Shown: positions 15,843 through 24,027, numbered from the stretch's first letter. The stretch: 64,000 bases of DNA from Rhodobiaceae bacterium UBA4490 (GCA_002389665.1 DGNO01000006.1:6393-70392), one strand, 5' to 3'. Made by a program: numbers and translations. The notes: a model not told the origin generated them from the letters alone.

Positions 15843-16619
15843 TTACGCCTGCAGGAAATTGACGAGGCCGAGCTTGATCCGGGCGGGCGTAAACGCCATG
15901 GAAGCCGCCTGGAGGCGGTTCATGAGCCCCGTCACCACGACGGGCTGTTTGCGCTTGAAAGCCTTATAGGCGATCCGCGCCACGCGTTTGGAGGACATAA
16001 GCGGGCTCAAGGTCACAAGCCTTGCCCCGGTAAGCCGGGCGGCATCCTGAAAGCCCGTCGCGGTCGGCCCGGGGCAGACCGCTGTCACACTGACGCCCTT
16101 GTCTTTCAGCTCATATTGCAGCGCCCGTGAGAAAGAGAGCACATAGGCTTTGCTCGCATAATAGACCGCCATGCGCGGGCCCGGCAGGAAGGCCGCCGTC
16201 GAGGCGATATTCATCAACCCGCCTTTTCCCCGCTCGATCATGCCGGGCACCAGCGCCCGGGTCAGCGCGGTCAGCGCATAGATGTTGAGATCGATCATGC
16301 CGAGCTGATAATCCGCCTCGAGCTCCGCAAAGGCGCCCTTTGCCCCATAGCCCGCATTATTGACCAGCACTTCCGCGTGCAGGCCCTTTTCGGCAAGCGC
16401 CGCCGTGACGCGGCCAGCGGCATCGCGCGCGGCCAGATCGAGGGGGAGCACATGGACGCTCACCTTGTGCTTCTTGCGCAAGGCCTCGGCAATCGCCTCG
16501 AGCTTTTCCGCCGAGCGGGCGACGAGCACAAGGTCCTTGCCGTCCTTGGCAAAATGACCGGCAAGGTCTTCGCCAATGCCGCCGGACGCGCCGGTAATCA
16601 GGGTAACGGGTGAGGTCAT
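15843..16619 (-). CDS. Short-chain dehydrogenase (DltE/YqjQ-like SDR)
   Basis: 258 residues from MTSPVTLITGASGG; the longer frame overlaps the TetR gene and lacks a start signal. Motifs: TGASGGIG (9-16), R35 after VLVA suggesting NADPH, NNAG (87-90), S140, Y153-x3-K157. A C-terminal hydrophobic/basic segment (PVVVTGLMNRLQAASMAF) is like that of SDRs loosely bound to membranes. It follows the TetR gene by 31 bp, so the regulator probably controls it. Confidence 0.85.
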   Translation of the reverse strand: MTSPVTLITGASGGIGEDLAGHFAKDGKDLVLVARSAEKLEAIAEALRKKHKVSVHVLPLDLAARDAAGRVTAALAEKGLHAEVLVNNAGYGAKGAFAELEADYQLGMIDLNIYALTALTRALVPGMIERGKGGLMNIASTAAFLPGPRMAVYYASKAYVLSFSRALQYELKDKGVSVTAVCPGPTATGFQDAARLTGARLVTLSPLMSSKRVARIAYKAFKRKQPVVVTGLMNRLQAASMAFTPARIKLGLVNFLQA

Positions 16620-16650
16620 GGGATAGCTCCTGGGATCGCCCGTGCGGGCA

Positions 16651-17286
16651 TTAGGTGTCGGAAACCGATAGGGCCCGCCAGAGCGCGGCGCGCATTTCAT
16701 CGAGATGCGCAGGCTCCAGCGGCCGGCCTTCGGCAAACTTCAAAAGACCGGCAAGCGGTCCCCAAAAAAGGGCGGCAAAGACCGCAGGATCGAGCGGCCT
16801 CAGCACCCCTTGCCCCGTCCCCCAGACGACGAAGTCTTCAATGGCGCGTTTATATGGTTCTTCATAAGCAAGGCTGGCCGCATCGAGATAAGGCGCATGG
16901 AAATGCAGATCGATGAAGCGGGCCTCGCGCGGAAAGCCCTGCAGCCAGTCCACGGCGCGCGCCCAGTAAAGCTCGAAGGCCTGTTTGACCCCTATGCCTT
17001 CGGGCAAGGGCGCGAGCACAAGCGCGTTGAACTCTCCCTTCCAGCGCTGGAAGAGCGCGTTCACCAGCGCTTCTTTGTTGGCGAAATACCGGTAAAGCGT
17101 GCCCACGCCCACCCCTGCCTTGCGGGCAATATCAGGCACGGCGGTCGCCTCATAGCCCTGCTCCTCGAAAAGATCGAGCGCGGCGGCAAGAAGCCGCGCC
17201 TCGGCCTCTGCCGCTTTCGGCCGGCCTTTACCGGCGCGCGGCGCAGGCCGGGAGGAAGCATGATTATGTGAAGCGGCTTGCGGCAC
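16651..17286 (-). CDS. TetR-family transcriptional regulator
   Basis: 211 residues. The N-terminal TetR HTH (about 25-75) has [25 protein letters not shown]; the ligand domain is Trp/Phe-rich ([27 protein letters not shown]), implying a hydrophobic ligand. A 32-bp perfect palindrome lies 13 bp upstream of its start codon, which strongly suggests autoregulation and control of the downstream SDR in the same operon. Confidence 0.9.
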   Translation of the reverse strand: MPQAASHNHASSRPAPRAGKGRPKAAEAEARLLAAALDLFEEQGYEATAVPDIARKAGVGVGTLYRYFANKEALVNALFQRWKGEFNALVLAPLPEGIGVKQAFELYWARAVDWLQGFPREARFIDLHFHAPYLDAASLAYEEPYKRAIEDFVVWGTGQGVLRPLDPAVFAALFWGPLAGLLKFAEGRPLEPAHLDEMRAALWRALSVSDT

Positions 17287-17298
17287 GAAGGGTCCAGA

Positions 17299-17330
17299 TA
17301 TTTTCGGAATGAATATTCATTCCGAAAATA
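17299..17330. promoter_or_regulatory. 32-bp perfect palindrome, probable TetR operator
   Basis: The two 16-bp halves are exact reverse complements; the centre reads GGAATGAATATTCATTCC with TTTTC/GAAAA outer arms. It is immediately upstream of the TetR gene (start 17286). Perfect symmetry over 32 bp in intergenic DNA is best explained as a regulator-binding site. As RNA it could also form a hairpin, but there is no unpaired T-run typical of a terminator. Confidence 0.85.
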
Positions 17331-17390
17331 AGCCGCCAACCGCTCCCTGTCAAGCGCCGCGCCCCTATTCCCTTCCCTTATGCCGGCGCC

Positions 17391-17417
17391 AAAAGAAAAG
17401 GCGGCCCAAAGACCGCC
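17391..17417 (-). terminator. Rho-independent terminator of the small secreted protein gene
   Basis: On the minus strand a GGCGG/CCGCC stem with an 8-nt loop is followed by TTTTCTTTT. It lies 26 bp beyond the stop of the gene at 17444-17698. Confidence 0.75.
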
Positions 17418-17443
17418 TCATCCTCCAGCCTCAAGAGCCGGTC

Positions 17444-17698
17444 TTATTTTTCGACGCAAACGCTGTTTTCGCATTTGTAGTCGCCGCAATCATCGTTGGA
17501 CATGCAAGGCGCGCCGATCCATTCGGAAAGCTGAATACCCTTGTCTTCGCTATCCGGCGCCGGCGTGCTCGGCGCGGAGATGGCAAGATTGGGGGCCAGC
17601 GCGGCCAGCACCATGGAGGGCGAACCCTCGGAGGCGGCAAAAGCAGGCCCTGCGGCCATGAGCGCGGCAAAGGCAGCGGCGGAAACGAGTTTCTTCAT
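17444..17698 (-). CDS. Small secreted protein with Cys-rich C-terminus
   Basis: 84 residues from an ATG opening MKKLVSAAAFAALMAAGPAFA, a clear Sec signal; a GTG one codon earlier is possible. The mature part is about 63 residues: an Ala/Pro/Ser linker, then four cysteines spaced C-x5-C-x4-C-x4-C (PCMSNDDCGDYKCENSVC). This is compatible with two disulfides or metal binding. I do not recognise the family. It has its own terminator and lies between the TetR operator and an oxygenase-like gene, with no obvious functional link. Confidence 0.7.
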   Translation of the reverse strand: MKKLVSAAAFAALMAAGPAFAASEGSPSMVLAALAPNLAISAPSTPAPDSEDKGIQLSEWIGAPCMSNDDCGDYKCENSVCVEK

Positions 17699-17795
17699 CA
17701 CATCAATCCTTTCCTGAAAGGGGAAAGCCCCGGACGGGAAAAGGATCGGGCAGTAAGCGCCTTGAGGTAAACTAGCACAGATGTAGGGGGTGCCC

Positions 17796-18971
17796 TTAAA
17801 GCATGGCCGTGTCCGTATCGAGCCCCATGAAAAGGCGCCCGGTCAGCTCCAGCGTCGGCCCGGCCACCATCATGTGCTGGGTGGCGACATGCACATCCCG
17901 GAAAATCCGCTGCAAAGGCGAGTTGCGGTAGACGGAACTGCCGCCCGCCAGCGTGTACATAAGATCGATGGCCTTGGCCGAGGATTTCACCGCATGGGTG
18001 GTGGCAAGGCGCAGATCGCGCCGATGGGGAATGGAGATCACCCCTTCGGCCTGCGCCGCCTCCCAGGCCGCGCCCGTCGCCTCTTCCAGGAAGGCGCGGG
18101 CAGAGCGCACCAGCGCTTCGGCCTCGGCCACATCCACATGGGCCATGGGCTTCATGGCGAGCGGCTTGAAACTGCCTTGCGGGGTTTTTTCCACGGCAAG
18201 GCCGACAAGTTCGTCGATCGCCGTGCGCGCCATGCCGAGTGTCACCGCCGCAATGCCCATGCCGAGAAAACCGAAAGTCGGGAACGCATAAAGCGGGCGC
18301 TCCAAGGGTTTGTCGTGAATGAGGTCGACGGAATGCGCCTCGGGCACGATAACGTCCTGCGCCGCATAATCGGTCGAGCCCGTGCCTTGCAGGCCCGAGA
18401 CATACCAGGTGTCGAGGATGTCCACCTCGCCCGCCTTCATGATCATCATGCGGTTATTGGGCTTGCCGTTGCTCAGCACTTCCGGCTTGCCGCTATCGTC
18501 CATGACGAAGGCCCCGCCCATGATCCAGTCGGCATTGCGCGAGCCGGAGCCCCATTGCCATTGGCCATTGACCTTGAAGCCGTCCTTCACCCGCACGGCC
18601 TTGCCCTTGGGCGCAAAAACGCCGGAGGTGATGGCTTTAGGGTCACCGAAAATTTGCTGCGCGGCCTCTTTCGGCAAAAAGGCGCTGACCATGCCGGAGG
18701 TCGCGCCGATAAAAAGACACCAGGCCGCCGACCCGTCGGCGCGGGCAAGCCGCTCCACCGTTTCGATAAAGGTCCAGGGCTGCGTTTCAAGCCCGCCATA
18801 GGCTTCAGGGACGCACATGCGGTAAAGGCCGCTCGCCGCGAATTTTTCCGCAATGTCCTGCGGCAATTGCCGGGCCGCTTCGATCTCATCGGCCCGCGCG
18901 GCAATGTCGCCTGCCAAAGCATCGGCAAGGGCCAGCGGATCGGTTTCCTCAGAACGGTCGAGCATGCTCAT
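17796..18971 (-). CDS. Acyl-CoA dehydrogenase-fold flavoprotein, HsaA/DszC-like monooxygenase component
   Basis: 391 residues. The fold is that of acyl-CoA dehydrogenases, but the C-terminal third (SAKAIDLMYTLAGGSSVYRNSPLQRIFRDVHVATQHMMVAGPTLELTGRLFMG) is the signature of flavin-dependent group-D monooxygenases such as HsaA, HpaB-like and DszC proteins. These use reduced flavin from a separate reductase to hydroxylate aromatic rings or oxidise sulfur. The FMN/FAD region reads GQWQWGSGSRNADWIMGG. No reductase gene is adjacent. It is third in an operon behind an enoyl-CoA hydratase and an acyl-CoA dehydrogenase, suggesting degradation of a cyclic or aromatic CoA-linked compound. Substrate unknown. 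Confidence 0.75.
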   Translation of the reverse strand: MSMLDRSEETDPLALADALAGDIAARADEIEAARQLPQDIAEKFAASGLYRMCVPEAYGGLETQPWTFIETVERLARADGSAAWCLFIGATSGMVSAFLPKEAAQQIFGDPKAITSGVFAPKGKAVRVKDGFKVNGQWQWGSGSRNADWIMGGAFVMDDSGKPEVLSNGKPNNRMMIMKAGEVDILDTWYVSGLQGTGSTDYAAQDVIVPEAHSVDLIHDKPLERPLYAFPTFGFLGMGIAAVTLGMARTAIDELVGLAVEKTPQGSFKPLAMKPMAHVDVAEAEALVRSARAFLEEATGAAWEAAQAEGVISIPHRRDLRLATTHAVKSSAKAIDLMYTLAGGSSVYRNSPLQRIFRDVHVATQHMMVAGPTLELTGRLFMGLDTDTAML

Positions 18972-18997
18972 GGCGGTCTCCCCTCATCGCCGCGCCT

Positions 18998-20203
18998 TCA
19001 CGCGCCGAGTTTCAGCCGGTTGGCGATATTGTTTTTCTGCATATTTGACGAGCCGCCCACGATGGGCAGGCTCTTGGCATCGCGCAGATAGCGCTCAAGA
19101 TCCATATCGTCCGAAAGCCCGTAAGCGCCGACGACGCGGATGGCCTGTTCCGTCACCTCCGCTGCGCCTTCGCAGCAGAAAAGTTTCGCCATCGAGGTTT
19201 CTACCGAGCAGGGCCGGTTGTTATTCGCCAGCCAGGCAGCATGATAAAGCATGTGGCGCATCGCCTGCACCTTCGTGCGTGCTTCTGCGAGCGTATGACG
19301 GATCGCCTGATGATGGGCGATGGGCTTGCCGAATTGCACGCGCTCTTCGGCATAGGTCCAGGCATCGGCAAGAGCGGCTTCGCCAAGGCCGAGTGCGCAG
19401 GCGGAAAGCTCGAGCTTTTCCACTTCGAGCGCACGGCCTGCAAGCTGGCCCCAGCCTTTATTCCATTTTTCCGGCCCGCCCAGAATATTGGCGGCAGGCA
19501 CGCGCACATTCTCCAAGATCACATCCTTGGTTTCCACACCGCGAATGCCGAGATGGCCGAGCGGGGTAATGGTCAATCCGGCTGTATCCGTGGGCACCAG
19601 CACGATGGAAAGGTTCTTGTATTTTTCCTCGCGCGGACCGGTGCGGGCGAGGCAGAAAATATAATCGGCAATATGCGCGCCCGTGCACCAGCGCTTGGCG
19701 CCGTTCAGCACCACGTCATCGCCTTCGCGCACCGCCGTCGTTTCCACCGTCGCCAGATCGCCGCCCACATTGGGCTCGGAAAGACCGTAAGCGAACATCA
19801 GCTTACCGGCGGCGACTTTCGGCAGCAGGTTTTGCTTTTGCTCTTCGCTTGCCGATTCGCCGAGATTCATGCCCGCATAACAAACGGCCATGATGTAAGG
19901 ACAGGCCAGCGCCACGGAGCGTTTGGCGATTTCCTCGATCACCGCCATGGTGGCGTAGATATCCACCCCCGCGCCGCCATAGCGCTCTTCCGTCGTAAGA
20001 CCCATCATGCCGAGCGCGGCGAACTTGTTGAACACCTCGCGCGGAAAAATATTACCCCGGTCCCATTCACGCGCTTTGGCACGCGGCATATGCTCTTCCA
20101 CGAAGCGGCGTGTTTGATCGCGCAGCATGCGCACATGTTCCGGCTCGTCGAAATTCATCGCATCGCTCATCATGCCGCTCCCGCTTTCCATATCCATGCT
20201 CAA
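18998..20203 (-). CDS. Acyl-CoA dehydrogenase with non-canonical catalytic base region
   Basis: 401 residues. Three ACAD domains are recognisable: N-terminal helices, a central barrel (FAYGLSEPNVGGDLATVET, GAKRWCTGAHIADY) and a C-terminal helical domain (RVQFGKPIAHHQAIRH). Where most family members have YEGTSE with the catalytic Glu, this reads IVGGSSN (381-387), so that Glu is missing. E262, in the LEVEKL segment, aligns with the base used by isovaleryl- and long-chain acyl-CoA dehydrogenases and could replace it. The start overlaps the upstream hydratase stop by 4 bp. It feeds electrons to ETF. Confidence 0.85.
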   Translation of the reverse strand: MSMDMESGSGMMSDAMNFDEPEHVRMLRDQTRRFVEEHMPRAKAREWDRGNIFPREVFNKFAALGMMGLTTEERYGGAGVDIYATMAVIEEIAKRSVALACPYIMAVCYAGMNLGESASEEQKQNLLPKVAAGKLMFAYGLSEPNVGGDLATVETTAVREGDDVVLNGAKRWCTGAHIADYIFCLARTGPREEKYKNLSIVLVPTDTAGLTITPLGHLGIRGVETKDVILENVRVPAANILGGPEKWNKGWGQLAGRALEVEKLELSACALGLGEAALADAWTYAEERVQFGKPIAHHQAIRHTLAEARTKVQAMRHMLYHAAWLANNNRPCSVETSMAKLFCCEGAAEVTEQAIRVVGAYGLSDDMDLERYLRDAKSLPIVGGSSNMQKNNIANRLKLGA

Positions 20204-21006
20204 TGCCCCGTGAATTTCGGCGCGCGTTTTTCGAGGAAGGCGCGCACAGCCTCGCGGTGATCGTCCGTCGCAAACGTATTCATCTCATAAGCGATGGAGG
20301 TGTCGAGGATGGAATGGGCAAGCTGCTTGAGCCCGATATTGACGGAGACTTTCGTATATTTGATCGCCTGAATGGCGCCCTTCGCAAGGCGCTTGGCAAA
20401 GGACAGCGCCGCTTCATCAAGCGCCTCATCCGCCACGACATGATTGATCAGGCCGATCCGCTCCGCCTCGGCGGCGGGCACCGGATCGCCCGTCATCAGA
20501 TATTCCTTGGCTTTGGCATAGCCGCAAAGCTGCGGCCAGATGATCGCGCCGCCATCACCCGCTACGATGCCGACACGCACATGAGGGTCGGCGAATTTCG
20601 CGTTCTCGCTCGCATAGATCACATCGCACATCAGCGCGATGGTGGCTCCGAGGCCAACCGCCGGACCGCGCACCGAGGCGATGAGCGGTTTCTCAAGATC
20701 GAGCAGAGAAAAGATGATGCGTTTGGCTTCCATGGGATCGGGGCCTTTACCGCCCGTCTCGTAGGTGTGTTTCATCCAGTTGAGATCGCCGCCCGCGCAA
20801 AAGGCAGGGCCCTCCCCGGTCAGCAACACCACGTCCGAGCGCGGATCGTCCGCCGCATCGAGAAAGATCGTGGAAAGCTCGCGGTGCAAGAGCTCATCCA
20901 CCGCATTCATCAATTTCGGATTGGAAAGCGACAGCACCAGGATGCGTCCCTCGTGATGCGCTTTGATGCGTTCATAGCGGCTGAAATCCGGCGCCTCGTG
21001 AGCCAT
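20200..21006 (-). CDS. Enoyl-CoA hydratase/isomerase family protein
   Basis: 268 residues. Crotonase motifs: GPAFCAGGDLNWMK (first oxyanion hole), RGPAVGLGATIALMCDVIYAS (second), VGIVAGDGGAI, and FLEKRAPKFTGH at the end. Catalytic acid positions are not all canonical (DGG in place of the usual E-x-G loop), so it could be an isomerase or hydrolase rather than a hydratase. First gene of a three-gene operon with the two ACAD-fold proteins; the preceding DNA carries a dyad suitable for a regulator. Confidence 0.83.
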   Translation of the reverse strand: MAHEAPDFSRYERIKAHHEGRILVLSLSNPKLMNAVDELLHRELSTIFLDAADDPRSDVVLLTGEGPAFCAGGDLNWMKHTYETGGKGPDPMEAKRIIFSLLDLEKPLIASVRGPAVGLGATIALMCDVIYASENAKFADPHVRVGIVAGDGGAIIWPQLCGYAKAKEYLMTGDPVPAAEAERIGLINHVVADEALDEAALSFAKRLAKGAIQAIKYTKVSVNIGLKQLAHSILDTSIAYEMNTFATDDHREAVRAFLEKRAPKFTGH

Positions 21007-21049
21007 GCCTTGTCCTCCCTTGGGCCGGTCTGTTGCCGGCCTGATTTTT

Positions 21050-21066
21050 AGTTAGTGTCACGAACT
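21050..21066. promoter_or_regulatory. Imperfect palindrome upstream of the ECH-ACAD operon
   Basis: AGTTAGTG and CACGAACT are arranged around a central T (7 of 8 positions symmetric). It lies 44 bp upstream of the hydratase start, where a TetR-type operator would block transcription. No regulator gene is adjacent, so the binder must be encoded elsewhere. Confidence 0.5.
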
Positions 21067-21176
21067 AGTTTCATCTTGTAAAGGCGCATTTGCAGACAAG
21101 CCCCGCGCAAACCTGACAAGAGACCCGAACGAAGAGGCCGGAGCGGGCGGCGGGAGATGGCAACAAAAAGCCCAAA

Positions 21177-21209
21177 GAAAAACCCCGGCCGCGCGGGCCG
21201 GGGTTTTTT
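21177..21209 (-). terminator. Rho-independent terminator after the YCF48-like gene
   Basis: CCCCGGCC and GGCCGGGG form an 8-bp stem with a 5-nt loop, flanked by an A-run on one side and six T on the other. It can work in both directions and lies 23 bp beyond the YCF48-like stop. Confidence 0.85.
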
Positions 21210-21231
21210 GAAACAGTAACTGCGGCAAGTC

Positions 21232-22323
21232 TTAGCTCGACACATCGTCCTGGGAGACGGCATCTTCCGCATTATCCGGCATGATCTTCACGCCCGGCAC
21301 GCCGAAGATGACGATCTTGCCGTCCGGCCCGTCGGCCACCGCATTGTAGCCTTCGCGGTCACGGCGAGAGGTCGTCAGGAACGAATTGCCGCCATCGGAA
21401 GAATAGGCAACCGCGCCGTTCAGGCCGACGAGAATGATATCGCCGCTATCGAGCTGCACGCCGCCACCGAAGGACTTCTTCGTGTCGGTCGGCACTTTCG
21501 TCCAGGTCTCGCCTGCATCGACCGTGTGATAGACGTTGCCGCGCATGCCATAGACAAGCACGGAGCCATCAGCAAGGCCGAGCCCGCTCCAGAACGAGCC
21601 TTCATAGGGCGTCTTTATGGCCTGGAAGCTCGCGCCCTTGTCGGTGGAACGGAACACATTGCCGAATTCGGCGGCAATGTAGATCGTGCCGTCCTTCGCC
21701 TGGAAAATATCGTTCAGGTGATAGTCGTAATCCCCGCCATCGACGACGTCGCGCTGTTCCCAGGTCTCGCCGCCATCATTGGTTTCCAGCACCAGCGAGA
21801 AAGCACCGACCGCAAGGCCGTGCTGGGGCGTGTCGAAGTAAAGCCCGAAGATCGGCGTTTCCGCGTCGAAATCGTGATAGACGCGCTCCCAGGTCACACC
21901 GCCATCTTCCGTTTTCACGATGGTCGTATCGTGACCGGCGGCAAAGCCGACTTTGTCGGTGGGAAAGGCCACGGTCGTCAGCGTTACCTGCGTCGGCACG
22001 GTTTCGGCCTGCGTCCAGGTTTCCCCGCGGTCATCGGAATAGATGATATGGCCGAATTCGCCGACCGCCACGAGACGGCCATTGGCGCGCACTACGTCCA
22101 GAAGAAGGTTGTCATCGGCCAGATCGGAGGGCGTGGCATATTCGATCGCATTGGGATCGAAGCCTTCGACATCCTCCAGCACCGTGTAATCTTTTGCAGC
22201 GCTGGCCGGAGACACTGCGATAAGGCCGCTCAGAACCAGAGCGCCAATGCCGCTTGTCATCACGCGCGCCATACGGCTGGAAAAATGGCGGCCGGAAAAA
22301 TGATGGATCGTACCAGTCAACAT
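21232..22323 (-). CDS. YCF48/BNR-repeat exported beta-propeller protein
   Basis: 363 residues. The N-terminus contains a hydrophobic signal (VMTSGIGALVLSGLIAVSPASA) preceded by a longer basic stretch; the true start may be one of the inner ATGs. The rest holds BNR/Asp-box-like repeats (IYSDDRGETWTQ, VKTEDGGVTWER, LETNDGGETWEQ, FRSTDKGASFQ, YHTVDAGETWTK, AYSSDGGNSF), one per propeller blade, as in YCF48/HCF136-like proteins. It follows DUF1302 and DUF1329 genes on the same strand. From general knowledge these three families often occur together, usually with an RND/MMPL exporter, in bacteria using steroids, esters or other hydrophobic substrates. No RND gene is present here. Confidence 0.8.
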   Translation of the reverse strand: MLTGTIHHFSGRHFSSRMARVMTSGIGALVLSGLIAVSPASAAKDYTVLEDVEGFDPNAIEYATPSDLADDNLLLDVVRANGRLVAVGEFGHIIYSDDRGETWTQAETVPTQVTLTTVAFPTDKVGFAAGHDTTIVKTEDGGVTWERVYHDFDAETPIFGLYFDTPQHGLAVGAFSLVLETNDGGETWEQRDVVDGGDYDYHLNDIFQAKDGTIYIAAEFGNVFRSTDKGASFQAIKTPYEGSFWSGLGLADGSVLVYGMRGNVYHTVDAGETWTKVPTDTKKSFGGGVQLDSGDIILVGLNGAVAYSSDGGNSFLTTSRRDREGYNAVADGPDGKIVIFGVPGVKIMPDNAEDAVSQDDVSS

Positions 22324-22483
22324 CTATGTCACTCAGTTTGCGGAGACAGCCTGACTATTATTATTCGCACTCTCGCCCGGCCCCGCCGGTCGGCTTTGCG
22401 TCAGATCAGCCTCGGTCCACTCCCCAGGAGGCGGGATACGCCCCCAAATGATTGCTCTTAAAAAGAGATTGTTCTTAAACACG

Positions 22484-22520
22484 TCGGGCCGGCCGCGGGG
22501 TTTCCCGGCGACCGGCCCGA
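22484..22520 (-). terminator. Strong hairpin between DUF1329 and YCF48-like genes
   Basis: Nine-base arms TCGGGCCGG and CCGGCCCGA are separated by 19 nt. It starts 19 bp beyond the DUF1329 stop. The run after the stem on the minus strand is ACGTGTTTAAG, weak for rho-independent termination, so it may be an RNA-stabilising stem or partial terminator. Confidence 0.55.
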
Positions 22521-22538
22521 GGCATCATACTGCTTTTA

Positions 22539-23924
22539 TCAGCGAACGCCAAGCTGGCGGATAGCGGCCGGCGTGTACCGGTTCACATCCAGCTCATCGG
22601 CCCCATAGTTAATGGGCTGGCCTTCGTTCTGCATGGCAAGGGCGAGGTAACGGCCGGCCTGCAGGTCATAGACGATTTCCGCGCCTTTGTTGCAGAGCGG
22701 CTCGCCGTAGTCCTGACGGCCATGCAGTTCCTGAACGCGCCACAGCTCGCCGCGGCCGTCATAAAGTTCCGCACCCGTAATGGTCCAGCTGTCCTCGTCC
22801 AGATGGGTCACACGGCGCGAGTAAACGTGGCGCGTGCCGCCCTTCAGATTGGCCTCGATGCTCCAAACCCGGTGCAGCTCATAGCGGACATGGTCCTGGT
22901 TGAGGTGCAGGGGCTTGAGGTAATCGGCATAAGACGCGAGCGAGGCGTCATAAGCATTGGCCGCAACGAATTTCGCGGACTTGCCGAGAACCGTCCAGTC
23001 ATAGCGGTCCGGGGCGCCATTATAGCCGTCGAAGCTGTCCGAAGTGGACAGGCCGTCGGAGTTGGTGCCCGGGTTGTCGTAAGCAATGTTCGGCGCGCGG
23101 CGCACACGGCGGGTGCCGGGTGAATATTGCCAGGCTTTGCGGTCCTCGATGGCACGGTTCAGCGTTTCGTGCACGAGGATCACGCTACCGGCCGAACGGG
23201 CCGGCGCCACGGTGTTGGCGATGTAATAGAGCGAGATATTGTTCAGCTCTTCCGCACGTTTTTTGCTCGGATCCGACCATTGCAGAATGGCTTCATCCTG
23301 CACGGTCTGGAGTTCGTATTCACCCGAACGGGTCACCGGCGCTGCCGTGAACTCACGCGTCAGTTTGAAGGCGCGGTAACGCAGCGTGTGGTTCCAGATC
23401 ACTTCCAGCGCATTGTTGGGGATCGGGAACGGAAAGCCCATGATCCCTTCGGACACACCATTGCCGCCCGGCGTCAGTTCGGCAACCTGCGCATTGCGCT
23501 TCGTCGCTTCATAGACGAATTCCGGATACGCGCAGGACCGGCGGGTCTGATAGACCTTCATCTTATAGGACGGATAGGTCTCAAGCAGCGCTTTGTAGCC
23601 GTCGGTGAGCTGGCCCTCGAACTGGCCCATATTCCCCTGGCTGATTTCCACTTTGACGGCATCGCCCTTGAACGGGTTCGGCAGCAGCTTATCGGCGGAA
23701 TATTCGCCTTTCACGCTGTCCGGCACGCCGGTCAGGCCGCCGGTCCAGGCCGGGATATCCCCGCCATTGCCCGCCTTTTCGGCGCCAACCGGCGTCAGAT
23801 CGCCGCCCAGGCGGCCCACTTGCGCGTCCGGCACCTTGGCCAGCGCGCCGCCCATCGACAGGGCACTCACAAAAAAAGTACCGGCCAAAAGCGCCGGCAC
23901 CGAAACACTCGTCTTACGCGTCAC
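22539..23924 (-). CDS. DUF1329 family exported protein
   Basis: 461 residues from a GTG preceded by GGAGGG at 7 nt; upstream ATGs in frame lack such a site. A signal peptide (VSVPALLAGTFFVSALSMGGALA) leads to a mature protein with typical DUF1329 features: PDAQVGRLGGDLTPVGAEKAGN, IPAWTGGL, the NNISLYYIANTVAPARSAGSV segment, the Tyr-rich GTRRVRRAPNIAYDNPG, and the C-terminal GRYLALAMQNEG. The fold is related to LolA/LolB lipoprotein carriers, so a periplasmic carrier of hydrophobic molecules is a reasonable hypothesis. It is downstream of DUF1302 across a 103-bp spacer with two overlapping hairpins. Confidence 0.88.
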   Translation of the reverse strand: MTRKTSVSVPALLAGTFFVSALSMGGALAKVPDAQVGRLGGDLTPVGAEKAGNGGDIPAWTGGLTGVPDSVKGEYSADKLLPNPFKGDAVKVEISQGNMGQFEGQLTDGYKALLETYPSYKMKVYQTRRSCAYPEFVYEATKRNAQVAELTPGGNGVSEGIMGFPFPIPNNALEVIWNHTLRYRAFKLTREFTAAPVTRSGEYELQTVQDEAILQWSDPSKKRAEELNNISLYYIANTVAPARSAGSVILVHETLNRAIEDRKAWQYSPGTRRVRRAPNIAYDNPGTNSDGLSTSDSFDGYNGAPDRYDWTVLGKSAKFVAANAYDASLASYADYLKPLHLNQDHVRYELHRVWSIEANLKGGTRHVYSRRVTHLDEDSWTITGAELYDGRGELWRVQELHGRQDYGEPLCNKGAEIVYDLQAGRYLALAMQNEGQPINYGADELDVNRYTPAAIRQLGVR

Positions 23925-23957
23925 GGTTTGTTCCCTCCACATGTGCCTGTGAAACCA

Positions 23958-24004
23958 GGCCCCTCTTTGCATAGCAAAGGGCCCGGCAGTTTCCCGCCGG
24001 GCCC
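23958..24004 (-). terminator. Two overlapping, mutually exclusive hairpins between DUF1302 and DUF1329
   Basis: Hairpin A pairs 23979-23987 with 23996-24004 (GGGCCCGGC/GCCGGGCCC, perfect). Hairpin B pairs GGCCC at 23958-23962 with 23979-23983, and TTTGC at 23966-23970 with GCAAA at 23974-23978. They share GGGCC, so only one can form. On the minus-strand transcript A forms first, with only TTTGC after it. This resembles a partial terminator or attenuator controlling how much DUF1329 message follows DUF1302. Confidence 0.6.
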
Positions 24005-24027
24005 CGCTAAGTCACATCCTACTATGA

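Noticed and set aside
17790..20260. Long plus-strand frames (433 and 339 codons) over the ACAD genes
   Set aside because: Shadows of the two ACAD-fold genes on the minus strand.
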